This document shows, in pieces, positions 33,289-42,520 of a stretch of DNA of 64,000 bases. The DNA is taken from contig CM061139.1 of NCBI GenBank assembly GCA_030789695.1, positions 105,374,837 to 105,438,836 of the forward strand, given 5' to 3'. The position numbers were made by a program, and so were the translations under genes. How positions within the stretch are numbered: the stretch's first letter is position 1; every line of letters begins with the position of its first letter. The notes below the pieces were generated by a model that was given only the letters and a program-made list of their open reading frames with translations, was not told the DNA's origin and searched no databases. The stretch comes from Scilla litardierei. Its lineage: Eukaryota > Streptophyta > Magnoliopsida > Asparagales > Asparagaceae.

Positions 33289-34107
33289 TGTTCCGGGGTG
33301 TTTTATCATCGCTGATTGACAGGTTGATGGTTCGGGGGTCGTCGCGGTCACGTGGGATGCGTGCGGCCTCCGGGGTCGATTTTCCAAGCGTTCGCTGGGA
33401 CAGAAACACGCGGGTCCGTGCGTCGATTTTCCCAAGGGTAGCTTCAGCAGAACGACGGCTTCCTGGGGCGATCGGTCAGTCGGGCCTGGGGCTTGAGAGA
33501 GTTCGGACCCGAGCGATGGAGCGCCGAAGGGTGGCTTTGGCTGGATGGAGGTTTCTTGGATCTATACAGATGAGAGAGCTCGTTAGGGGGTCGGACCTTG
33601 GTTCCGACCAAGTCCCCTCCGATGCCTAAGTCAACACTTATCTGAGGGATACTTGGTGGGATCGAGTATGGTTCGCGGGGAGACCAATACACGAGTCCTC
33701 AGGCCAAGCTATGGAGGAGAAATATGAGGAGGAAGAAAAGGTCTCGAGAGGTGGAGTACCTGAGATCTGAGTATTCATGATTCGATCCTTTGGCGTTTCG
33801 TCTTTTCAGCCTCTTATAGGAGTTTGCATGTCAACGCCGTTATGGTGTCCCGTCATCTCGCCCATCATATCCGCCCTCTTTGATAGTCTCTTTAAGGGGC
33901 ATGAAGGCGGTCGTAATGGCGCTTTGACTGGTGTTCAAGACGGACGCGATCTGGAGAGCGGTTTCCTCAATCGTGGATGGTCAGTAGTTTCCCTGACGTG
34001 GGCTTTGGGCCGCCGCGATTCGATACTCTTGCGGGGTCTTACGATTTGGGCCCAACCCTCACCTGGGCCGTATGCTTGGCCCACTCCGTTCCGAGGGGGT
34101 TGTATCA
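33289..34107 (-). repeat. Tat-B 5' LTR
   Basis: 819 bp, pairing with 26630-27446. It diverges visibly from its partner (clearly more than the LTR pairs of the two insertions at 35748 and 42521), so it is an older insertion. Confidence 0.93.
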
Positions 34108-34170
34108 CAGTTAGAGTTGTTGGTTTTTATTGAGTCATGTCGTGTCAAGAAGGGCAAAATAAGATAATTG

Positions 34171-34344
34171 CTAAATACACCGAACTGTAAAAAAGTTCGG
34201 TGTATTTAGGTTTTTTGCCTTTTAAGGCAAAAAAGTCACATCACATGTCACATCAAAAGTCACATCACATGTTACTGATGTGACATGTGATGTGAATTTT
34301 TCCTAAAAAGGTAAATTTTGCACATGCAAGTTTGGTGTATTTAG
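34171..34344. mobile_element. Foldback/MITE-like unit of three perfect hairpins (174 bp)
   Basis: The ends CTAAATACACCGAACT and AGTTTGGTGTATTTAG are inverted with one mismatch. Inside are three consecutive perfect stems. The first (16 bp) joins 34171-34186 and 34194-34209, the second (9 bp) joins 34211-34219 and 34226-34234, and the third (19 bp) joins 34236-34254 and 34277-34295. I see no clear target duplication. A foldback transposon is the simplest reading; a structured LTR segment is the alternative. Confidence 0.65.
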
Positions 34345-34898
34345 TCCTTTAAAATAAACTTTTTACGGCCTTAAGGTCGGCCCATGTAATTGAGGCCCAC
34401 ATACACTGAAAGCCCAAGCAAACAGCTTTCCGACCATCCGAAAGGGGTACTAGCCCGAACGGAAGATCGCCTCTATCTAGGGAAGCTCGCCTCGCCATGC
34501 GACAAGCTCGCCCTCAGGGCCAACTGAAGAAGCTCGCCTTCCCGATCAATAAGTTTGCAATGCCAGAAAGAAGCTCGCCTACTCTCCGACAGGAAGCACG
34601 GCCGGACGGTCCGAAGACACCAAGCTCAGTCGCCGAGCTTGGGCCTAACCAAGGGCGGCCTAACCCAAATATCTCTAACAAGGTGACGCAGGGCCACCTA
34701 CACCCCATTAATGCCAGAGGTTAAGGGCTAAAACTAACGGCCGCCCATCGTATCTCATTAATGCGCCTGACACAGTTTGATACCCATTAATGAATAAATA
34801 TCTCTGACAGCCCCCGCCGACCTATCACTTCTCCACTGGTGCTCCAGCTAAGCTGACTCGACAGTTGATTGGACGACGGGAAATTGCCTCTCAACCCT

Positions 34899-34906
34899 AT
34901 AAATAC
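34899..34906 (+). promoter_or_regulatory. TATA box of Tat-A LTR
   Basis: TATAAATA within CAACCCTATAAATACCCCC. Transcription would start about 30 bp downstream, giving R-U5 of about 400 bp. Confidence 0.6.
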
Positions 34907-35334
34907 CCCCTCCATCCACCAAGGAGGGGGTTGGTTAGTTGAAATCCTTATTTCATTTCCAATATTCAAGGTCGGATTACTCAAATATATCTGTTCCTTC
35001 CTTGTAAGCTCGCCACACTTTGTCGATCTACCTTAAGATCGCCAAGCGTATTCGACACACTTATTTCAAGTCATCCACTGACTTAAGCATCGGAGAGGCT
35101 ACGGGCTGACAGCCAACCCCGTCTTTCTGACGAGTTGCTATTGTCGCATGAAGCTCACCGTAGCTATCAGGAGATGACAACCTTGGGCGACCTTAAGGCG
35201 ACCTTGGATTCTTCACCTCCGAAGCGTACTCCGAATCGTGCTATCCTCACCATCAACCCAAAACCTGTAATCATTGTATCCGTGATTCCCATTTACTACA
35301 AATCTCGTTGTTAGGCAGACTAGACTCGCAACAA

Positions 35335-35352
35335 TTGGCACCGTTTGTGGAA
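35335..35352 (+). other. Tat-A primer binding site
   Basis: TTGGCACCGTTTGTGGAA one base after the LTR end. It resembles the Tat consensus TTGGCGCCGTCTGTGGGAA with two substitutions and a missing G; the substitutions fit cytosine deamination. Confidence 0.7.
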
Positions 35353-35367
35353 ACAAAGGTTGCACTC

Positions 35368-35742
35368 ATGTCAGACACTAAACAGAGTCACCGCAACGAC
35401 CATCGTGGCAAGCAGCCGATGGTCAAGGATAATCGCTCTCCTAGAAGAACTCCTCCGACGGATCTACCCCTTGAGGGGTCGGCCGCGGTCATTCAGGACG
35501 CGTCCATTTACGACGTGGCCCTTGGTGTCTACAAAAGTTTCAAGAACTTCAATAAACTGATGGAAGATTGTGTCGTTGCTAGGCAGGCCAAGCTGCTCCC
35601 ATCAGAAGGCCCCTCAAGACCCCGCAAAGTAAAGAGAGACCTCCTTCCCCAATTTGACGAAGAAGCGGCCGTACAGCAAAGGCGATCCGAAGAGGCAGAG
35701 GCGGTCGCTCTGCAGAGGGAGTTTGAGAAGGAGGAGTAGGCC
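35368..35742 (+). pseudogene. Tat-A gag, N-terminal fragment
   Basis: The frame starts at MSDTKQSHRNDHRGK shortly after the primer site. It is charged and glutamate-rich toward its end. It stops at TAG 35737-35739, where CAG would continue the frame, just before the gctca duplication of the Athila-type insertion. The same frame continues after that insertion at 42162. The next Met upstream (35308) lies inside the LTR and is not a plausible start. Confidence 0.75.
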
Positions 35743-35747
35743 GCTCA
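35743..35747. repeat. TSD gctca (left) of Athila-type element
   Basis: Repeated at 42157-42161. Confidence 0.95.
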
Positions 35748-37803
35748 TGCCTCGTCTCAAATGATGTGAGAACTACTCCCAAGCGCAGGAGATCGTGCAA
35801 GTAATATCCTGGTGAGTCCAGGTATCGAATCCGCGGGACAACTGACCTGCAAAACTACGATCGTCAATCTGAAAAGAGTAATAATACGATGTTAGCCAAC
35901 CACCTATCGAACACAAAGATATAGGATCAAGAGTATGGAATAAGAAATGAAAATCCTACGATATTTACGGTGACTTTGGTAGGGGTACAAGTATGGGGAA
36001 TTTGTGTTGGGTTTGATTTCGTTAGGGTATGTGCAACCAATGATTATCAACACCTTTTCTATAACTCAACGTTTCGTCCGGTCAGGGCACGAGAACGTCG
36101 GAAAATATGGCGATCAAGCATATAGAAACATGCCAAAGGATATACAATTGAGATAGGGCGAAAAGATATAGAAACCAATAATTACGACACCCTAACTACG
36201 TCAACTCCAACACATATGAAGTGAATGTGCTACGGTTGTGATTTCATTAGGAGTTAATAATCGCTGAAATATCATGTCTTTTATATAACTCAACGCTTCG
36301 TCTGGTCAGGGCACGAAGACGTCGGAAGATGAAACGATGAAAACTAGTCAAAGTGGCCGTATACGCATCACTAGCAACATTGATTTCATTAAACGATAAA
36401 TGCAACAATAAGTTCAGATTAGTGAACATGAATTGGCTAGCCTTGTCAGGGCCTAGCCATATGGGATGTAAACAATATCGACAATAAGCAAATACCCAAC
36501 AAATACGTTGTAGAAATCAATGTTATGAGCAATTTTGACATGAAAATAGGGCTAAAGACATGAAATTCATCAACTAAATACTTCTAATTACATCACAACC
36601 ATAGCACAAGGAGATTAGCCACGCATGGTGCAAAAACAATCAAGTTTCATGGCCAAATACATCGTTTTAATAGCCAAAATACAAAGAAATACACCAAATA
36701 CGGGGTATAAGTTCAAGAATTTATCACCAAATCTCCTCTTTAAAGCCCAAAACTCCTTTAGAATAGGAAGAATAGCCGCTGGAATTTTTCAGAATTTTCC
36801 CCTGGAGAAATACGCACAGTAGCCGCTCCAAAAGTCCCAAAATACGCCAGCATACCCCCCAAAACCCTAGAAATACGCTTATATAATAGCATTGCGGGTT
36901 TTGGGGGTATAACGGGTCGAAACCCGCTTCGTTTTCGCGCTTGAACCCGATCCAATAGCGCATCAGCTCTCAACCGTCGGATGCAGGCGCGATTTGATGA
37001 GAAGATGCCACGTGGCACCCTAAACGGATTCGACTTCACCCGCTCCGCTCTCAATTCGATCCAATGCCACGAAAATACGGTCCGTCGGATCGATCTGTGG
37101 ACGGTAGAGATCAAGCCACGTATGCCCGCTGATGGCCGCTCCGCTTTCGATTTCGAATTCAAAACGACTTCGTTTCGTCTGTTGGATCTTAATCGCTCGG
37201 CTGCACGCTTGCCACGTCGCCCCGTAATCGCGCGCTCCGATTCAAAAAGCGGGAGTACTCTCGACCGTCGGATCGAGATCCAACCGCCCAAAAACTGCCA
37301 CGTCGCCCCGTAATCGCGATGCGTTCCTCTGCGTGGTGAAATGAAATGTCAGCCGTTCGATCGCGATCGAACGGTCGCGAGTTGAAGGCTGCTGCGCCTC
37401 GCTGAAACCGTTGGATGAAGGCGGAGACCGTCAAGATCTTGCCACGTGGCAGTCCCGATGGATGCCGCGCAATGCGTCAAGATTCGTGCGCCGTATTTTC
37501 GTATTTATTTTCTTATTTCCCCATTTAATTGGTATTCTGCATTCAAAAATTCATAGTAATTAGCACAGATCTCAGAAAAATACAAATAAATATTCGTTGG
37601 AATCGTGAGATCGAGATCTTGCCATGAAAAATATAAAAAGGCCGAAATACTCAATAAAATTCATGTTTTGTGCACAAATTAAGTAATTTCTCTAATAAAT
37701 GATGGTATTAAAAATACGAACGTATTAGCAACCAATTAAGCATCATATGTGCACAAAATAGGACTAATTAGGGGGTTAAATATGCAATATTCACTCCGAA
37801 TCA
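35748..37803 (-). repeat. 3' LTR of non-autonomous Athila-type element
   Basis: 2056 bp. Its outer end is TGCCTCGTC where the partner has TGACTCGTC, a change next to the integration end. A TATATA box (minus strand) lies near 36880. Long frames inside (36758-37291 minus, 36981-37313 plus) are copied exactly in the other LTR and have no known domain. Confidence 0.97.
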
Positions 37804-38835
37804 CACCCCCCAACTAGCGATTTGCTAGTTTCTAGCAAAAAGAGCGATTAATACGGATGATCAATAAAAAAATAATTCTATCAAATTGCTCATGGCATGG
37901 CTCAATAATACGCATTCCAACATGATCTTGACCATTAATATACACATCCATGAACAAAATCAATCACATGATATTTTCTCTAATTTAGTATGAATAAATA
38001 ACATACAAGCATCGTTCTGCGCAGGCGAAAGTATAACACGTCGTTTTTCTCTAGTTTTCTTGTTTCCAAGGAATTGGCCTATCAAAACAATCATTCAAGA
38101 TATGGGTAATGAAGTTGCTTAATGTATATTCACCATTTCTTTTCTTTTATTCGTTCTGCGTAACGCGCATCAAGCAACATTCGCAGAAAAATGTATAACT
38201 TGGATCGCTCCGTCAAATGAGTGAGTTTCCTGTCAATGGCTCCCAAATCAGACGATAATAGGGCATTAGGCCAAAAAGGACCCCTCGGACTGTACTACTC
38301 GAGCCAACCAAGTTATTTATTAGTGACATACTTATTCATTCATTTTTCATCATTCTTTTGTCATTCATTTTTCTTTTCTTAAGAAACTCAATACCCATCA
38401 TTTTTTTGAGCAAAGCATTAATAACCAAGGCCAAATTCCTCTTCAACTTGAACACTTTTAAAAAAAATCGTGTATACTCAAGCTTTTTCATCACATTAGC
38501 ATGCATGAAATAAATTCAAACTATTTCGAGATATTAATCATGGCAATTGAAAATTTTTCCTGAATAGCATATTAACGGTAATTCATGAAGGGAAAAAATT
38601 AATTCAAGCCATAAACAATTTTTAGAACTCCGTTAATGCATAATCATCCGCATTTGAGTTATACGAAGGAGTTTAAAATGGTGAGATTGGTGATTCATTC
38701 TTTCCTTATGCCATGCTTTTAGAAAAAAAATCCTAAGGTCTCATACACACCCCCAACTAAAGATGGACATTGTCCTCAATGTCGAAGAGGGTACGAGTTT
38801 ATTCAAAGCAAGCATCCTAGAAAGCATATAAAATT
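37804..38835 (-). other. Polypurine tract and 3' spacer
   Basis: The tract GTTGGGGGGTG (minus strand) abuts the 3' LTR at 37804-37814. The rest is AT-rich non-coding DNA, partly homologous to 8602-9780 of the Athila element (for example, the GCTAGTTTCTAGCAAAAAG segment). Confidence 0.8.
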
Positions 38836-39966
38836 CTACGCTACTGGCAAGAACACACCGTGTTCAAATGGCGGATCCTGAATCTTTAATGGTGGAGGAA
38901 GTTGTTCAATTTGTTCCTTGCGCTCCTCAGCGAGTATACTTCCTCCAAAGGCTAAATTGGACTCCAGCAACGTAACTCCCAGCATCTCTATAATCTGGTC
39001 ACCTGTATCCTGCAAGAGATGAGTCATGTCAATCCAATTTATTTTAAAATTCTTCGCCATAAACACATTCCAAATATAGTCATCAAAATAGGTGCAGTAA
39101 AATAGAGCATGGTGATGACAACTCCCTGAAAAATGTGCACTACGCTCGGTATGATGCTCAGTCAATGTGGAGAGGGGTAAATGATTTTGGGGGAAAACTG
39201 TGGAAGGGAATGATTCAGGCTCCATAGCGATATTCTTTAAACCAATGTCCCTAGTCGTCTCCTCCTCCTGTTCATCCAAAAGTGCTCGCTCATCCTCTAC
39301 TTTGCACACACTTCCTGCCATGTCAATGCTTTCATTCGTGACTTCATCGTGACATGGCTCGCTCGGTATACCTGCAATAGAAGATAAACTCACATTAGAT
39401 TCTGGAAATCGAATTTCAAAATATTTATTTTCCTCTAAGCAAGTGGCAATCAGCTTAAGATTTTCTATAGATTGCTGAATCTGCCGACTCCGAGCAAGGA
39501 ATTTCTCTCGGAATTGATGGGATGTGGCCTCCTGTGTCTGAATAAGCAGTTGAACTTCCTCTTTCAAGTGTTGCAAAGGTACGTCTACGCTTAGCTCTCC
39601 TTGATCAAGGCTTGAAGGCTCCGTTGAATCGCACTCTGAAGTCTCTTGCATGATTTCTTCGTTCTCTTGTAAAGACTCCATATAATTCCACGCCTCTGTC
39701 GGCGTCATGACTCCCAAGAATTCCTGCAGCTGTGGTCGTAGTCCACCTAGGAAGGACTCCATGAGCTCTTTCTTCGTGTACCCATGCTGCGGATAGCTCG
39801 ATATTATGTCTGTGAACCTCCTCCAGGCCTGAAAGAAAGTTTCACAATCAGTCTGATTAAAACTAACAATCTTGAGCTTCTCCATCCTATGTTTGTGTGC
39901 CTTATCATATTCTGCATCATACAAATTGTTCGTGCAATAGAATTTCATGTATTCCAAATATTCCAT
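38836..39966 (-). CDS. Gag-derived ORF of non-autonomous Athila-type element (376 aa)
   Basis: The open frame extends upstream to 40113, but that part runs through the primer site and LTR edge, so the Met of MEYLEYMKFYC at 39966 is the sensible start. Residues 1-100 match the Athila Gag capsid (FFQAWRRFTDIISSYPQHGY, MESFLGGLRPQLQEFL, then TPTEAWNYMES, which parallels TPTEA.DYMETIAE at about 14430). The middle is acidic and probably helical. The C-terminus (PPPLKIQDPPFEHG) resembles the very end of Athila pol (MKLTDPPSGG in a frame near 9790-9840). The ORF therefore looks like the two ends of gag-pol fused around a large internal deletion and kept open. Unlike the full element's genes, it has no stop. 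A structural or packaging role is possible but untested. Confidence 0.82.
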   Translation of the reverse strand: MEYLEYMKFYCTNNLYDAEYDKAHKHRMEKLKIVSFNQTDCETFFQAWRRFTDIISSYPQHGYTKKELMESFLGGLRPQLQEFLGVMTPTEAWNYMESLQENEEIMQETSECDSTEPSSLDQGELSVDVPLQHLKEEVQLLIQTQEATSHQFREKFLARSRQIQQSIENLKLIATCLEENKYFEIRFPESNVSLSSIAGIPSEPCHDEVTNESIDMAGSVCKVEDERALLDEQEEETTRDIGLKNIAMEPESFPSTVFPQNHLPLSTLTEHHTERSAHFSGSCHHHALFYCTYFDDYIWNVFMAKNFKINWIDMTHLLQDTGDQIIEMLGVTLLESNLAFGGSILAEERKEQIEQLPPPLKIQDPPFEHGVFLPVA

Positions 39967-40075
39967 TTTTAAAAAGAAAACAAAAAATAAAATAAAAAAT
40001 CCTAGACTATAAGATGGAAGGATCTCACCGAATGTTCCTCCAAACGAACTGAAATCGTAGATCGCAAGTTCTGTT

Positions 40076-40094
40076 GTCCCCGGCAACGGCGCCA
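40076..40094 (-). other. Primer binding site (tRNA-Asp)
   Basis: TGGCGCCGTTGCCGGGGA on the minus strand, a perfect complement of the plant tRNA-Asp 3' end, six bases from the 5' LTR. Confidence 0.93.
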
Positions 40095-40100
40095 AAAAAT

Positions 40101-42156
40101 TGACTCGTCTCAAATGATGTGAGAACTACTCCCAAGCGCAGGAGATCGTGCAAGTAATATCCTGGTGAGTCCAGGTATCGAATCCGCGGGACAACTGACC
40201 TGCAAAACTACGATCGTCAATCTGAAAAGAGTAATAATACGATGTTAGCCAACCACCTATCGAACACAAAGATATAGGATCAAGAGTATGGAATAAGAAA
40301 TGAAAATCCTACGATATTTACGGTGACTTTGGTAGGGGTACAAGTATGGGGAATTTGTGTTGGGTTTGATTTCGTTAGGGTATGTGCAACCAATGATTAT
40401 CAACACCTTTTCTATAACTCAACGTTTCGTCCGGTCAGGGCACGAGAACGTCGGAAAATATGGCGATCAAGCATATAGAAACGTGCCAAAGGATATACAA
40501 TTGAGATAGGGCGAAAAGATATAGAAACCAATAATTACGACACCCTAACTACGTCAACTCCAACACGTATGAAGTGAATGTGCTACGGTTGTGATTTCAT
40601 TAGGAGTTAATAATCGCTGAAATATCATGTCTTTTATATAACTCAACGCTTCGTCCGGTCAGGGCACGAAGATGTCGGAAGATGAAACGATGAAAACTAG
40701 TCAAAGTGGCCGTATACGCATCACTAGCAACATTGATTTCATTAAACGATAAATGCAACAATAAGTTTAGATTAGTGAACATGAATTGGCTATCCTTGTC
40801 AGGGCCTAGCCATATGGGATGTAAACAATATCGACAATAAGCAAATACCCAACAAATACGTTGTAGAAATCAATGTTACGAGCAATTTTGACATGAAAAT
40901 AGGGCTAAAGACATGAAATTCATCAACTAAATACTCCTAATTACATCACAACCATAGCACAAGGAGATTAGCCACGCATGGTGCAAAAACAATCAAGTTT
41001 CATGGCCAAATACATCGTTTTAATAGCCAAAATACAAAGAAATACACCAAATACGGGGTATAAGTTCAAGAATTTATCACCAAATCTCCTCTTTAAAGCC
41101 CAAAACTCCTTTAGAATAGGAAGAATAGCCGCTGGAATTTTTCAGAATTTTCCCCTGGAGAAATACGCACAGTAGCCGCTCCAAAAGTCCCAAAATACGC
41201 CAGCATACCCCCCAAAACCCTAGAAATACGCTTATATAATAGCATTGCAGGTTTTGGGGGTATAACGGGTCGAAACCAGCTTCGTTTTCGTGCTTGAACC
41301 CGATCCAATAGCGCATCAGCTCTCAACCGTCGGATGCAGGCGCGATTTGATGAGAAGATGCCACGTGGCACCCTAAACGGATTCGACTTCACCCGCTCCG
41401 CTCTCAATTCGATCCAATGCCACGAAAATACGGTCCGTCGGATCGATCTGTGGACGGTAGAGATCAAGCCACGTATGCCCGCTGATGGCCGCTCCGCTTT
41501 CGATTTCGAATTCAAAACGACTTCGTTTCGTCTGTTGGATCTTAATCGCTCGGCTGCACGCTTGCCACGTCGCCCCGTAATCGCGCGCTCCGATTCAAAA
41601 AGCGGGAGTACTCTCGACCGTCGGATCGAGATCCAACCGCCCAAAAACTGCCACGTCGCCCCGTAATCGCGATGCGTTCCTCTGCGTGGTGAAATGAAAT
41701 GTCAGCCGTTCGATCGCGATCGAACGGTCGCGAGTTGAAGGCTGCTGCGCCTCGCTGAAACCGTTGGATGAAGGCGGAGACCGTCAAGATCTTGCCACGT
41801 GGCAGTCCCGATGGATGCCGCGCAATGCGTCAAGATTCGTGCGCCGTATTTTCGTATTTATTTGCGTATTTCCCCATTTAATTGGTATTCTGCATTCAAA
41901 AATTCATAGTAATTAGCATAGATCTCAGAAAAATACAAATAAATATTCGTTGGAATCGTGAGATCGAGATCTTGCCATGAAAAATATAAAAAGGCAGAAA
42001 TACTCAATAAAATTCATGTTTTGTGCACAAATTAAGTAATTTCTCTAATAAATGATGGTATTAAAAATACGAACGTATTAGCAACCAATTAAGCATCATA
42101 TGGGCACAAAATAGGACTAATTAGGGGGTTAAATATGCAATATTCACTCCGAATCA
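40101..42156 (-). repeat. 5' LTR of non-autonomous Athila-type element
   Basis: 2056 bp, same length as its partner and about 99% identical by eye. Confidence 0.97.
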
Positions 42157-42515
42157 GCTCATCAGAGGCGACTGGATGAAGAAGCCGCCTTTCGATGTTG
42201 TCGATTCCTCGATGCTGAGAGGGAGAGACTTCAAGGGGGAGCCAAGGAGTCCCCTTGGCGTCGGCCTTGATAGTGCGGGGGAACCCCTTACTGGACCGTC
42301 CTGTTGAAAGCTACCGCTGTGGGAGATCGCCAAGCCCGAGACGAGAAGGACATGCCCACCATAGCAGGAGCTCCCCCTGACCAGATCGCCAGTCTCTTAG
42401 CCATGATGACCGGCGGCGAAGGAGCCACGACCGTAGCCCGACCCCCTGAGAGAGAGAGGAAGGAATGCCTCTTAGCGCCGAGGAGGCTCATCTGGCGATT
42501 GCAACCAATGTCAAG
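42157..42515 (+). pseudogene. Tat-A gag, second fragment
   Basis: After the second gctca copy the gag frame continues (RRLDEEAAFRCCRFLDAERE), is broken near 42270, and is readable again from 42304 (AVGDRQARDEKDMPT...) to the agcat duplication. It is charged and low in hydrophobic residues, as expected of the poorly conserved N-terminal part of Tat Gag. Confidence 0.65.
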
Positions 42516-42520
42516 AGCAT
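42516..42520. repeat. TSD agcat (left) of Tekay element
   Basis: Repeated at 53226-53230. Confidence 0.95.

Larger units (their letters stand above)
26630..34107 (-). mobile_element. Tat-lineage Ty3/gypsy element (Tat-B), gag plus antisense gene, no pol
   Basis: Two 817-819 bp LTRs bound a minus-strand element. Next to the 5' LTR (right) are a Tat-type primer site and a broken gag with the CX2HX3GHX4C motif typical of Tat/Ogre Gag. Next to the 3' LTR (left) is a plus-strand gene of the kind found antisense in Tat elements (aORF). Between them is a roughly 1.1-kb tandem repeat block. No protease, RT, RNase H or integrase motif occurs. The 5-bp flanks do not match (ccgtc on the left, cagtt on the right), so the copy may be recombinant. 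Confidence 0.9.
34118..35333 (+). repeat. Tat-A 5' LTR (contains a foldback element)
   Basis: Begins TGTTGGTTTTT, ends ACTCGCAACA and is followed at once by the primer site. The TGTTG/CAACA ends are inverted. TATAAATA is at 34899-34906. The start is inferred from the terminal match; the partner LTR lies beyond the window, so the boundary and the duplication cannot be verified. Confidence 0.75.
35748..42156 (-). mobile_element. Non-autonomous Athila-type element with one intact ORF, young
   Basis: 6409 bp: two 2056-bp LTRs, a tRNA-Asp primer site, a single open frame and a polypurine tract, with a perfect gctca duplication. Its LTR ends, primer site, spacer and gag segment are related to the Athila element at 6851-17686 but clearly diverged, so it is a different family of the same lineage. 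It has no protease, RT, RNase H or integrase. Comparing the LTRs by eye shows about 16 substitutions in 2056 bp (near 0.8%). Confidence 0.95.

Noticed and set aside
36758..37313. 177- and 110-codon frames in the non-autonomous Athila-type LTR
   Set aside because: Present in both LTRs because the LTRs are nearly identical; overlapping opposite strands; no recognisable domain.
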